Assembly: GCF_014066305.1 (NCBI RefSeq)
Contig: NW_023501046.1
Location: 579,921-643,920, forward strand
DNA length: 64,000 nt
Direction: 5' to 3'
Source of the DNA: Letharia columbiana
Taxonomy: Eukaryota > Ascomycota > Lecanoromycetes > Lecanorales > Parmeliaceae
The notes under the pieces are model-generated. The model did not search any database and was not told the DNA's origin. It was given only the letters and a program-made list of their open reading frames with translations. The position numbers and the translations under genes were made by a program. Positions 24,959 through 38,149 of the stretch are shown piece after piece; position 1 is the first letter of the stretch, and each line of letters begins with the position of its first letter.

Positions 24959-25435
24959 TTTATTAGAGTTTAAGTCTTATTAGTAATAAGCGAATTAACT
25001 TCTTTTCTTATAATAATTTCTTAATATATCTTACGATAAGAGTTTAATATAGCTTTCTTATAGATTCGAGATTTATAAAATTTAAAAGAAGAGGCTTTTA
25101 TTAATAGCGCTAGGGGATCTAAAGAGAGTTTTTTATATATTCTTAAGATATCGAATAAGTAACTTATCGCTAAAATTAGATTATAATCGCTTATAAAGCG
25201 AATAATAAATCTAAAAGGTATTATCGTAGAGGCTATAGAGAGTATTTCATTATTAAGTATATTAGATAATTATTCTTTTAAAGGCTTTAAGTTAGCTAAG
25301 ACTACTAATTACTAAGCTCTTTTAAAGACTTAAATAAAATTAAATAAGTTATTAACTTTATCTTTAATAAAAATTACTTATCTCTTTTAGCGATTTTCTT
25401 TTAAAACTATAGATAAAGAGAGAAGATAATTCTTG

Positions 25436-26814
25436 AAATAATTAATAATTTTAATAAGCCGGCAATTATTATAATAGACTATCGTTTTAATATTATTACG
25501 CGTATTCTTCTCTAAAATGCGATAAGCTATTATTATATTATCTATCTATAAAATTAAATATATTAATTAAATTTAAATTATAAAGAAAGCTATTTAACTT
25601 CGAAAACTACTTAATTAAATCTATCTTAATAAATTACTTTAAACGATTATTATCTTTAATAATAATTAAAATATAATCGCTTTAATAAAAAATTCTTAGT
25701 ATTATAATTATATTAAGTATATCGATATCTAATATTATTAGATATATAATTATATTACTAATAATAATATAGATTTTAAAATATATTTCTACTAATAAAT
25801 AGATAGTTAATAGATTTATTAAGATTTTATATAAAGATAAATTTAAGCTTTTTCGAGAATTTATTAACTTAAAACCTCGTCTATAAAATAATTATTTCTT
25901 ATATCTTAGCGATATACTTATTATTAAAAAAGAATTAATAATAATATCTTAAAAGATAAATAGATTTATATTCTAGTAATATACTTATTATTAAGAAAAA
26001 GTTAATTTTAATACTTTAAGGGGTAAATAGATTATTATTAAAAAGAGTTAACTTTAGCACCTTAAGAGGTAGATAAATTTCAATATTACTATTTATATAA
26101 AAACTTACTTCTAATTAATCTCTATATCTTAAATAATTTATCTAAATCGCTCGTCGAGCCGCTATATTAAGCTTAATACTCTATAAACTTACTATTCTAT
26201 ATCGAAATAGCTATTTCTTTAGCGCTATTATTACTATTACTATTAAATCTTTAAGACTCTTTTAAAACGCTCTTATCTATACCTTATTCTATTAGCGTAT
26301 TATATATAACGCATATATTACTATTATATCGCTAAGGACCAGATACTCGTAATGTAACATAGTCATTTTTTTAGATTTCGACTTTTTATCTTATCTACCC
26401 TATTATAGACGTTACGAACTTCCGGCCTTTAATCGATCGATCTTTAATGTATATTAAGTGGACTGGAAATAAAATTTTCAAAAAACCGCTTTTTGATAAA
26501 AAATGGAATTTTTTGTATAAGGTAAATGGAATTTTCCTATGCACATACCCTCTTTATCTTTACTACTCGGCGTTCGAATATAGCTATTTACTTAAATAGA
26601 GAGAGTAAAGAAGTAAGAGTATTTTTTCGTTTTTTCTACTTATCTAATTTGAGCTATATTTCGAGTATATAGAAGTGTCGAAATATATTATCTAACTAAA
26701 TTGAAAGGTTAGTCGAGGCGAGAAAGATTTATCGAGGCTTAACGATATATATATTCGTAATACTCTCTATAGTTAGATCTAATTAATTAAGTATTTCATC
26801 TACTACTTTTAATA
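25436..26814 (+). mobile_element. Copia element F3, 3' end on the plus strand
   Basis: The RNase H C-terminal block (K-Y-I-x 4-residue spacing, then T/I-K-Y-I-D-I at about 25705-25725) is followed by a long 3' region and a presumptive LTR ending CTTTTAATA at 26814. The 3' region from 26090 to 26500 parallels that of G (24140-24600), so F and G families are related. The segment 26330-26570 is weakly RIP-mutated. The left junction with L near 25436 is a truncation. The second LTR is not visible. Confidence 0.65.
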
Positions 26815-27164
26815 ATGAATAGTTAATAAATAGTTAATAGAATATAAGAGAGATATCGATTTATTACTATTTTAATACTACGCTATAAAGTAATATATTA
26901 ATATATTACTAATAGAGAATTAATAAATAGCGGTAATTTATGAAATTTTCCGAAATTTTCTTTAAGTCCTATAGTCCTATAGAGCTATATATCTTACTTA
27001 TATATTAAATTTCGAGAAAAATCGAAAAATCGAAAAATAAATTATATGACGTTGATAAATAGGCTATTATAAGCGAAGCGAGATACTCGAACTAGTTTAA
27101 ACCTTAATATATAATAAGGGAATTACGAAATAGTTATCTATTTATTTCGAATATCGAATAATTT
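26815..27164 (+). mobile_element. MITE-like element H3, first part
   Basis: It matches H2 from the AATGAATAGTTAATAAATAG repeat to CGAATATCGAATAATTT and lacks the 5' end of H. It is split by a LINE that duplicated GAATATCGAATAATTT (27149-27164 and 34399-34414). The rest of H3 follows at 34415-34534. Confidence 0.75.
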
Positions 27165-30100
27165 AGGACTAAGAGTCTCGGCGGATAGGATATAGGCTAC
27201 GGCTTATAATAAGTTTAAGACGCCGTATATAGAGGACCTTCTTTAACGATTACTTTATAGAAAGGTTCGGTTAAAGACTAATCTTACTTGGATATTAATA
27301 TAATAATAATTATACCCTATTTATAGCATTAATTAATTCTTATTTTATATATAGATTAAGTATATAATATCGAAAGCGGTATAAAAAGAGTTTTCTATTA
27401 TTTTAGATTAATTAATCTCTAATTCGATACTCGAGATAAGAATTATTAATAAAATAATCGCTTTTATAGCACTTAGCCTTAATCTAAGAAACATCGATAA
27501 GAGACGATGGAATATTCTCTATTAAGCTATTATTTAATCTCTATAAAAATATTATCTCTTATATAGTTTTAGCGACTTAGTTATATATTAATCTCTAGAT
27601 ATTATTCGAAGTTACTATCGAATTCTAATTCGAAAATAAATTCTTATAAATCGGGTTTTATACCTCTATAAGAGATATTAAACTAAGGAATATAACGTAT
27701 AAGTATTTAAGAATCTTTAAGGCGAGTTTCTCGATCGAATAAAGATTTATAAAGGCCTTATCTATTTAATATTTAACTCTTCTATAATAATAAATTAGGC
27801 CGAGCGTAGGGTAATAAAGATAATTAAGAAGTCGAATAATATTTTTATTAAGCTATTAAGAATACTATATTAAATAATAACTTAAATACTATATTAAATT
27901 AAAAAAACGAATCTAATAATAAAGAAGATTTTCTATTATTTATATTAAACTCGCCTTTAATTTCTATTTCTTTAAAAATATTAATATAAAATTTTAAAAA
28001 TAACTTTAACAAGTTAATATTTAAGAATAATTCGTATAAATAGATTATAAATATATTATTATTATTAAAATACTCTTCTATAATTAATTTTTCTAAGAAG
28101 ATCTCTTATAAGAGAGTCTTCGTAAAGTTAAAAATCTTTATAATAATTTTTAAATTATAATATTAAATAATTAAACTAAGTAGATAAAGCTATTAGAGTT
28201 TATTAAAAATATTTAATCTATTAAAAAATTTATAAAATTTAAAAAATCTATTAAAGTCTATTTTTATTATTAAGAAATATATTAAAACATAGCTATTATT
28301 TATTAAACTACGATATTAAAAAATAATTATAATATTTTAGAAATTATTTACTTAAGATTTTAAGAGCGTTCTTTATACTAATTAGAAAGATATATATTTC
28401 TTTAATCTTCTATATCTCTTTAAGATCGTTTTATTATCTATTAATTTTTATATAAAGATATATATTAAAATAATTTATTTTATAAATAAATTAATAGAAT
28501 TCTATTATTTTATAATATAGGCGATATTAATAAAAATATATTTTGAAGATTATATTAAAAATTATAATAACTCTTTTATAATTCTTTTATTTAATTTAAT
28601 TTATTATTATTATAAAAAAGTCTAATTACTACTATTTAGCTATAGTAAATATTAAATTTTATTTTAATAAAGTTCTCGAAGTTAGAAAAGATTTTATTAA
28701 GATAATAATCTCTTTAAAAATAATAAAGCTTATTATTAATTCTCTTTATTTCTTATCTCACTTTAAATTAAATTAATTAGATTATTTAATTTTTTTATAA
28801 TTTATAACTATAGAATTATTTCTCTTAAAAAATAAATTTTATTATATTATTTAAAATTAAATCGATTTTTTAGAAATAAGAAATATATTATAATTATTAT
28901 TATAAGAGTTTAAATATAGATTTAAATAGAAAGTTAGCTATCTATAAAACTCGCTTTATTATATAAAATATTTATAATATTTAAATTAAGTTAATAAACG
29001 CTTTATAACTTTACTCTTTTTATTATAATAAATTAAAACTTCTAATTTATAATTAACGTTATCTTTTTAATTTCTCTAAATCTTCTTATATTAATATATC
29101 TCTTTTTACTTTTATAAATATATTTAAATTATATTAAAATATATATAGATTAATTCTTAAGATATATATTATTATTATAAAATTAAATTAACGCGAAAGA
29201 AAAAGGAGAGTTAATATCTTATCGTTTACTTTAAAGCTTTATAAAAATAAGTTTATAAATATTATTAAAGTTATTAAGTCTAGAATAATAAAACTAAATA
29301 AAGAGATCTTAATAGAGATTAATAAAATAAAATATATAATATATATTTATATAATAGTATTTATTAAGAATATAAAGTAATAGATATAGAATATAGAATT
29401 TAGCTCTTCGCTAATAAATTAAAATTATATAAAATATCTAATTTTTAAAAATATAAATTAAATTTAATATTTAATATTAAATTTAATAAATATTTTTATT
29501 AGAAGAATTTTATATAAGAGATTAAAAGCGAAATTATTATTTAACTTTATTAACTATTTAAAAACGCTAGAAATAAATTTAGAGTAAATTTCTCTTATTA
29601 AAATCTTATTTTCTCTAAATCTTATTTAAAGTAATTTAATTAATATAGCGTATTTAAAATTTATTAATATAATAAAATAAGTTTAGTAAATTTTAATTAA
29701 GATTATTCTTATAATAAAAAATATTAAAATTTATATAATTAAACTTCGCTATTTTTTTTTTTTTATTAAATTAAAATAGATTATAATCTTTTATTTATTA
29801 TTTATAAAGCTATCGAATATAGAAATATATAAAAATCTCTATTATTATATTATTACTTTTAAGGATATAATTATATTTAAAATAAATAATATCGCTCTTT
29901 TTAAAAATTATAAAGAGTATTATTTCTTCGAGTTTAAAGTATAACGCTATAAATTTTATTATATAATATTATATTTATATAATAAAAAATATTATTATTA
30001 TTTTAATTTATAATATAATTAATAAAGATAAAAATAATATAGCTATTCTATTATATTAATTAAGAAAATTATTTTAAAGACTATTTTAATATATTACTCT

Positions 30101-33100
30101 CACTATATTATCGAAGTTTAAATATAAAAAGAAATTTATTTTATTTAAAAATATAATATTAATAAAATCTTAATAAGAATTTAATAACGAATTAGACGTT
30201 TTTAATATATTTAAGAATTATAAGATATAAAAAATAAGAGTATTTAAAGTATAAGAAGCTTATAAAATCTTTTATTATAGAAGAGATATTATTAAAAAAG
30301 ATAATAGCGTTTTAAACTTTTATAAATAGATTAAATATTTATATTAAATTATATTTTATTAAAATAATATAAAAATATATAATTTTAAATAATTTAATAA
30401 TCTTTTCTAAAGAAGATAAATATCGATAAAAGATTATTTTAATAATTATCGTTATATTTCGCTAATTTAAATATCTAAAAATTTTAAAATATCTATTCTA
30501 TATATAAATTATCGCGATATTAATAAGATATTATTATTTAAAAAAAGCGTTTATTAGATATTTCACTTTATATTTATTAATTTAATATAATATTTTAAAT
30601 TAAAATTAATAATAGAGTTATAAAAAATTTATATTTAATATCTAATATTATTTAAATAATAATTATTATTCTTTAAAAGAAAATAAAAGAATATAGAAAG
30701 TAAGTTAAGATTAATTATTCTAGAGAATCAATTATATAAGAAGTCTATTATTTTAAATTATTTTAATAAAAAAATTATTAGAGAGCTAGATTAGTCGCTT
30801 TAATTTATTAATCTTAAATATAATAATTTATTTATTCTAATACTATAATAGATATATTAAATTAATTATAATAAATTTAATATAATCTTTTTTTATAATA
30901 TTAAATTATAATAATACTAAAAGCTAACCTTTATAAATAAATATATCTTATTTCTTTTTAAATTTATTATATTAATATATTAAATATATTAGAGATAAGT
31001 TTAGAATAAGATTAGAATATTAATTATTAAGATATAAAAAATTTAAATATCGAATTATATTTAAAATTAACGATTTTATTACTATTAGAATAAAAAAGTT
31101 TACTTATTTAAATAAAGTATTTTTATATTAACTTTTATATAGATAAATTAAAATATTTACGCGTATTATTATAATAATTTTTTTTTATATTTTTTAAATT
31201 AATTCTATTCTAAACGCTTTTTATCTTAAATTATTTATAATTATAAATATTATAAAACTTTTTAATATTAAAAGTAAGAAGTATTATATTATATATATTA
31301 AATATATAAAATAACTTAATAAAACTCGGCGACTAATTTATAAAGAAATTATCTTACTTCTAAATTAAGATTATAATATTTAATTTATATAAAATAAAGA
31401 TAATTTATTTTAAAGATTTTTATCTTAATAATAAAGAATATATTTATCTAAGCTATAAAATAATAAAATTTATAAATACTTATTAAATAAACGCTCTCTA
31501 TAAAAAATTCCGCTATATTTTTTATATTTTCCACGCTTTAAAATTATTTATCTCGATATTAAATTATTAAATATAAAATATAATATATAAAATATAATAT
31601 TTAAATATAGATATTAAGATTTAAAGTATAGATTATTAAAACTCTAATTTTAAAACTACTAGAAAACTCTTAAAATATAGACTTAGCGAAAATTCGAGAA
31701 ATACTTAATATTTAATTTAAGAGAATTTTAAGAAGATAGATATAATTTATTTATTAACAATATTACTTTAAACTTTATTATATATTTATATATTTATATT
31801 TTAATTTAAATAACTTTATAAAATAATTTAAAAAGTAAAAACCTAATTTTAGTATAAAATTTATAATATTAATAGATATATTTAAGTAATAAATATTTTT
31901 CTAGAATATTTAATAATAGAATTCTTTTTTAATTAAAGATATTTAAATTAAAGCTATATAAGTATTTATATTATTAAAAAATATTAAAAGATAAGATTTA
32001 TAGATAGCTAGATTTAATTAATTAAAAATTAAAAAGTAATATAAATACTTATTTTTTAGATATTATAATCTAGATTATAATTTTTTTAAAAGATGAAGAA
32101 GTCTAATAAGTATAATTTATATATATAGAAAGATATTAGATATAATTATAAAGCTCTTTTTTAATAGCGAGATATATAAAAAAAGCGATTAGTAGATTAA
32201 TACTTTTTTAATAAGAAAATTATATAAATAAATAATATCTTTAGATATTCTTAAAATAAATAATAGTATATATTTTTTTATTAGTATAATATAGAAGTCT
32301 TATAATAGAATTATTAACGATTTTAATAATAATATAATATTTTTATATATTAACTATTTTTATTTATCTTTAAAGATATCTTTAGCTTTTTCTACTTTTT
32401 TTAGACTTTTTCGATTTTCTTATTAATTAAATATTTATTAATCTATATTTTATTCTTATAGATCTTATCTATAATAATAATAACTTAATTTTTAATTTTT
32501 AATTAATTAAATTTTAAATTTAAATTCTTAAATTAATATAGCGATAGCGGCGATGAGATATAAAGTATATATCTATTTTCTTATAATTAGTTAAAGTAGA
32601 TAAATAGAATAAATAAATTAAATATATAAATTATTATTATATATTTTATTATTAATTTAAAAGAGATATTATAATATAATATTAATAATAATATAAATAA
32701 AGAAAAGACGATATAACTTAAAATAAAAAAGAGATTTATATTTAATAAAATATTAAAATAAGATAATAATATAAAATTAGTAATAATAGAGAAAAAAAGT
32801 AAAATAATATAATTAATATAAATATTATAAATATTAATTTTAAGATATTAAATTTTTTTTTATTTTAAAATATATAATTACGCTATATTCTACGCTATTT
32901 TAATTATATTTTATTAATATATTATATATTAATTCTAATAGCTATTCTAGATTAAATAAAATAATTTTAAATAATATATTTATATTAAGAAACTTTTGAG
33001 AAATATACTTTTAATATTATTTTTATCTCTTTATTAGTATTAAGCTATATAATATTTTATTATCTAATTTAAATCTTTATATTAAGTATAAAAATAAGAA

Positions 33101-34398
33101 ATTAATATATATTAATAATAGCGTATAAGTTATTAAAGTATTTTTAAATTCGCTTAATTAAGTAGCGAAAGCGTATAAAGGAATTTACTTAATAAATTAT
33201 AATTATATTAAATAATAGAGTATTATAGTAAATTATTTAACAATTTTATATTCTATTTAAATATTTTATTATATTATTATACTTCTATAATATTATATAA
33301 TATATTATTAAATATATAAATATTATAATAAGCTATTTTAATCTTAATAGAGATTTATTAAATAAAAAAAGAGTAACGCTATAGTTAATATTATAAATTA
33401 ATAATCTTAAATATATATCTATTAAATATAATACTAATTTTCCTTCTAATAGATTAGTTATATTTATTTATATTATATAATACTTATTTAATATATAGAT
33501 AGATATATAATTAAAGTTTAAGAAGAGATAGTATTATATAATAATATTATAGATTAATAGATAATATAGTATTTATCTTAATTATTTAGATAATAGATAT
33601 AATAGCTATTAAGTAATATCTATTATTTAAATATATTAATATATATATATAATTAAAGATATTAAATATAATTTATATAGAATTACTTATAATATACTAA
33701 GATAGAATAAACTATTAATATAGAATTAATATCTATATTATTTCTCTATTAATATTTTATTAACTCTCTATTAATTATTTATTAACTCTTTATTAATATA
33801 TAAGTTTAATCTAATAATAGGTTTTATTAAACTTATTATAAATTAAAATAGTAGATATATTATATTAATATATTATAAAGAATATAAATTACTTAAAATA
33901 GCTATTTTATCTAATTCGATATATAGTCTTTATTATATAGTCTATACTATTCGTTAAAATAATTAATCTATATAAAATAGACCTAAAATTTCTGTTATTA
34001 TTAGAGTTTATAAGATAATTTTTTTATAATAATAAGTTAGATTAAGCGTAAAGTAATAGAAATAATTAAGAAGTCGAATAATATTATAAAGAATTAAAAT
34101 ATAGATATTAGCGATATTAGCGATTGAGATGAATTAATAAGCTTAAATCTATCATTTAAATAGTTTCTTTATTTTTAATTTATACTCTTTTATCTCTAAT
34201 TTATTTAATTTAGCGTTAATTTAATAAAGTTACTCGATATAGCCTCCCTCTATAAAGGCCTTCGCGTAATACTCTATATATACTCAAGCAAGAGTAATTT
34301 ATAGATTCGAGTCTCTATAGATTTCTAGATAAGATATCTTCGTTAAGGCGGCTATCTTAGCTAAATAGTCGAATAAAATAAAACAATTTTCAAATTAA
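27165..34398 (+). mobile_element. 5'-truncated LINE copy D2, interrupted by block M
   Basis: It begins mid-element with AGGACTAAGAGTCTCGG, a segment lying deep inside the full LINE (compare about 45660). It follows the LINE 3' region to 27843, is interrupted by M (27844-34022), and resumes to the LINE 3' end at about 34398 (GCGGCTATCTTAGC, then an A-rich tail). An exact 16-bp target duplication flanks it, and H2 holds the unoccupied site (about 37598-37613). 5' truncation with a 15-20 bp duplication is the product of target-primed reverse transcription. Confidence 0.82.
27844..34022 (+). mobile_element. Unidentified 6.2-kb block M inside LINE D2
   Basis: M is bounded by a direct duplication of 63 bp of LINE sequence (27781-27843 and 34023-34085). 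It is strongly RIP-mutated. Plus-strand frames can be followed over about 30900-32700: a hydrophobic, Tyr- and Arg-containing part and, after about 32150, a Ser/Pro/Thr-rich part. I found no RT, integrase or transposase signature, no LTR and no TIR. It could be an unknown mobile element or a single insertion with a very long target duplication. The function is unknown. Confidence 0.45.
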
Positions 34399-34414
34399 GA
34401 ATATCGAATAATTT

Positions 34415-34534
34415 ACTATTATCTAAATTCTAATATTAATAAAATGTTAATTAAAAGTTAATTGAAAGTTATAATAAATATCGAGTTAATAGTATAATTA
34501 CGTAATATACCTTAATCGTATATTTTCTCTAAGG
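34415..34534 (+). mobile_element. MITE-like element H3, second part
   Basis: It continues H3 after the LINE, with ACTATTATCTAAATTC and TCGAGTTAATAGTATAATTACG as in H2. It ends CTCTAAGG, followed by TA (34535-34536). The reverse of this end is CCTTAGAG, matching the other terminus CCTTACGG. Confidence 0.75.
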
Positions 34535-34754
34535 TAATAAATAAGATTTATATCTAATATAAGTCTTATATAAAATAAATTTATAATCTATAATAGAGCT
34601 ATAATTACGAAGGTAATTTATTACTATTACGAGCTCTAATTAAAACTTTTAATTAATATTAATACTATTCTAGCTATTATTAAAGATATATTATCGTTAT
34701 ATAACGATTCTATAACTAATAATCGATAAACAATCGATATATCACCGATATATA
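34535..34754 (-). pseudogene. Fragment of Copia pol (minus strand)
   Basis: It matches the segment of Copia F2 at about 57508-57680 (for example AAAATAAATTTATAATYTATAATA). It is the DNA into which H3 and E3 were inserted. It is too short and mutated to say more. Confidence 0.55.
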
Positions 34755-35442
34755 TGTTAAAAGTAGGATATTAAATATATTAGAAAAAGAATAATTGTTA
34801 CTAAAAGACTAATTATTAATTTATGAAATATACGAATATTTATATATATAAAATAGATAACTAATAGTAGCTAGTAATTACTAGTCTTAATAATATATAA
34901 TATATTATATAATAGCCGAAGGAGCTAATATTATAATACTCTTCGATAATCTTAGAAACTAGATTCTTTAAACCTTAGTATATTATATTTTATATATATT
35001 AGTTTTCAAATTCACGCTTTAAATTCGAGATTAATTATTTACCCGACCTTATTAAATCTATAAAAAACCTCGATAGGGAAAATAGAAAGAGTACCGGGGC
35101 TTTTAAATACCCGTTTCGGGACCTCGAAATAATATAAGAGTTTTTAATGATTTGCTCGTATTACTTCGGGACCTCGAAATAATCTGAGGGTTTTTAATGT
35201 TTTGCCCGTATTGTTTCGGGACTGATGGTTTGCTTGTATTGCTTCGGGACCTCGGAATAATGTGAGGGTTTTTGATATTTTGCCCGCATTGTTTCGGGAC
35301 CTCGAAATAATCTGAGGGTTTTATTGGTTTGCTCGTATTGTTTCGGAACCTCGAAATAATGTGAGAGTTTTTGATTGATTCGGGTCCTCGTATGATATGA
35401 GGGTTTTTTATCCGTATTGATTTCGAGACCTCGGAATGAAAT
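34755..35442 (+). mobile_element. Short LTR element E, second copy (one LTR plus internal minisatellite)
   Basis: The left LTR is at 34755-34938. It starts TGTTAAAAGTAGGATA, the only copy that keeps the TG. The internal part holds about seven copies of a roughly 50-bp unit. The copy is cut by the end of Copia F2 at 35443, so its right LTR would lie beyond F2, outside the window. No coding frame was seen. The complete copy is 40288-41173. Confidence 0.75.
35095..35436 (+). repeat. Minisatellite in element E (about 50-bp unit)
   Basis: About seven units share TTCGGGACCTCGAAATAAT, then CTGAGGGTTTTTAATG and TTTGCCCGTATTG. Copies differ in length (one is shortened near 35220). Many CpA and TpG sites remain. 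The partial copy in the complete E element (40630-40800) has about four units. Confidence 0.85.
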
Positions 35443-37056
35443 TATTGAAAGTAGTAGATGAAATACTTGATTGATTAGATCTAACTATAGAGAGTATTAT
35501 AAATATATATATCGCTAAGCCTTAATAAATCTTTTTTATCTCGATAAATCTTTTAATTTAATTAGATAATATATTTCGATACTTTTATATACTCGAAATA
35601 TAGCTTAAATTAAATAAGTAGAAAAATAAAAAAATATTTTTATTCTTCTATCCTCTCTATTTGAGTAAATAATTATATTTAAACGCCGGGTAATTAAGAT
35701 AAAGAGGGTATATATATAAGAAAAATTCTATTTACCTTATATAAAAATTCCATTTTTTATTAAAAAGCGATTTTTTAAAAATTTTATTTCTAATTTACTT
35801 AATATATATTAAAGATTAATTAATTAAAGATTAAAAGTTTATAACGTCTATAATAGAATAGATAAAGTAAAAAGTTGAAATCTAAAAATAACTATATTAC
35901 GTTTTGGGTATCTAATTCTTAGCGATAGTAATTAATAATAATATACGTCTTATATATAATACGCTAATAAGATAAGATATAAATAAGAGCGTTTTAAAAA
36001 AGTTCTAAAGATTTAATAGCGATAGCGTTAAAGAAATAGCTATTTCAATATAAAATAATAAATTTATAAAGTATTAAGCTTAATATAGCGGCTTAGCGAG
36101 CGATCTAAATAAATTACTTAAAATATAAGAATTAATTAGAAATAGACTTTTATATAAGTAATAAGATCGAAAGACTTAATTTACTTAAAATCTATTTACC
36201 TCTTAAGATACTAAAATTAACTCTTTTTAATAATAATTTATTTACCCCTTAAAGTGCTAAAGTTAACTCTTTTTAATAATAATTTATTTACTTCTTAAGA
36301 TATTAAAGTTAACTTTTTTTTAATAATAAGTATATTATTAAAATATAAATTTATTTACTTTTTAAGATATTAAAATTAATTCTTTCTTAATAATAAGTAT
36401 ATCGCTAAGATATAAAAAATAATTATTCTATAGGCGAGGTTTTAGATTAATAAATTCTTAAAAAAGCTTAAATTTATCTTTATATAGGGCCTTAATAAGC
36501 TTATTAATTATCTATTTATTAATAGAAATATATTTAAAATTTATATTATTATTAATAATTTAATTGTATATTTAATAGTATTAAATATCGATATATTTAA
36601 TATAATTATAATATTAAGAATTCTTTATTAAAGCGATTACGCTTTAATTATTATTAAAAATAATAATTATTTAAAGCGATTTATTAAGATAAATTTAATT
36701 AAGTAATTTTTAAAGTTAAATAACTTTCTTTATAATTTAAGTCTAATTAATATATTTAATCTTATAAATAAATAATATAATAATAACTTATCGCTTAAAA
36801 GATTAATTAATTATTTTACTTTTTAAATTATAAATATAATTTAAAATTAATCTATAAATATTATAATTATTAATTTAATCGAAGTTAATATAGCTAATTA
36901 AATCTTAAAGTAAATCTTTATAAATAAGATATTAATAAATAATTATTTTAAGATATTAAAAGATATACTTAATAGTCGCGTAATAGGCTTCGATAGAATT
37001 TAAAGAATATCGTAAAATTATTAATATAGCGAATATAATATTCGATCTTATATCTA

Positions 37057-37729
37057 TCTTACGGGAGCTACTACATATAAGTATTTACTATTAATAAAAA
37101 ATAGATAAACTATTAGCGATAACAATACGATTTATATAATAAGGACTACACACCGAATATATTCAGATGTTACGTTCTATATAACGTATATCAAATAAAG
37201 TTATATAAAACTTTCTATTTATGAAAGATTAAGTTAAATTTATTGTTAATAGATAGTTAATAAATAGTTAATGAATAGTTAATAGAATATAAAAGAGGTA
37301 TCGATTTATTACTATTTTAATACTACGCTATAAAGTAATATATTAATATATTACTAATAGAGAATTAATAAATAGCGGTAATTTATGAAATTTTTCGAAA
37401 ATTTCTTTAAGTCCTACAGCCCTATAGGGCTATATATCTTACTTATATATTAAATTTCGAGAAAAATCGAAAAATCGAAAAATAAATCACGTGACGTTGA
37501 TAAATAGGCTATTATAAGCGAAGCGAGATACCCGAATTAGTGTAAACCTTAATATAAAATAAGAGAATCATTTAATAATTATCTATTCATCTCGAATATC
37601 GGATAATTTACTATTATATAAAATTTAATATTAATCTAAAGTTGATTGAAAGTTGACTGAAAGTTATAACAAACATCGAGTTAATAATATAATCACGTGA
37701 CATACTCTAATAATGTATTTCCTCTAAGA
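37057..37729 (+). mobile_element. MITE-like element H2 (complete, 673 bp)
   Basis: The ends are TCTTACGGGAGCTAC and, reversed, TCTTAGAGGAAATAC; H1 and H3 show the first base was C. TA flanks both ends (37055-37056 and 37730-37731). Copia F1 at about 16269-16290 holds the same site with a single TA. There is no coding capacity. It contains 11-bp repeats AATAGTTAATG, a CCCTATAGGG palindrome, and two CACGTG sites (37488 and 37694). The TA duplication fits a Tc1/mariner-type transposase acting in trans, but no autonomous partner is visible. Confidence 0.82.
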
Positions 37730-38149
37730 TAATATAGTATATATAAGAAATTTAATAATTAACTAATAAGTTTTTAATAATTTAATAAATATTATATAAT
37801 TATTTTTAGCGAAGAGTAATTACGCGTTAATCTTTATAAAAGTAAATTATAATTTAAACTCTTATATTTTATAATATTTAAAAAATTATTTAATATAGAT
37901 TAATTAATTTAAATATAATATTAATTAATATAATTAATATAATTATAAATTATAATTATATTTAAATAATAATTATAAAAATTTAAATTATTTATTTTAA
38001 ATTTAATATTAAATATATTCTTAATTTATTAAATATTAAATCGAAAAGAGCTAGTAATAAAGATATTATTTATATAAAAAATAATATTAATATTAAATAT
38101 TAGAATTAATAAATATATTATATTTAATATTAATAAAGATATAATTAAT

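Larger units (their letters stand above)
17268..25435 (-). mobile_element. Copia element L, minus strand, interrupted by Copia G
   Basis: L runs right to left. Its 3' LTR is at 17268-17420, a polypurine tract lies at 17421-17430, a repetitive 3' untranslated region spans 17431-18200, RNase H about 18300-18900, and RT about 18950-19640. G (19653-24958) is inserted in the RT; the upstream part of L pol resumes at 24959 and continues to about 25435. The two broken RT edges join into the sequence found uninterrupted in G near 22690 (AATAAATCTCTTATTAAAT and its RIP variants). L is RIP-mutated throughout, and the gag end and 5' LTR are missing. Confidence 0.75.

Noticed and set aside
35095..35436. 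Regular repeats of about 50 bp as a possible CRISPR array
   Set aside because: Units are contiguous with no unique spacers and occur in two copies of a eukaryotic LTR element. It is a minisatellite.
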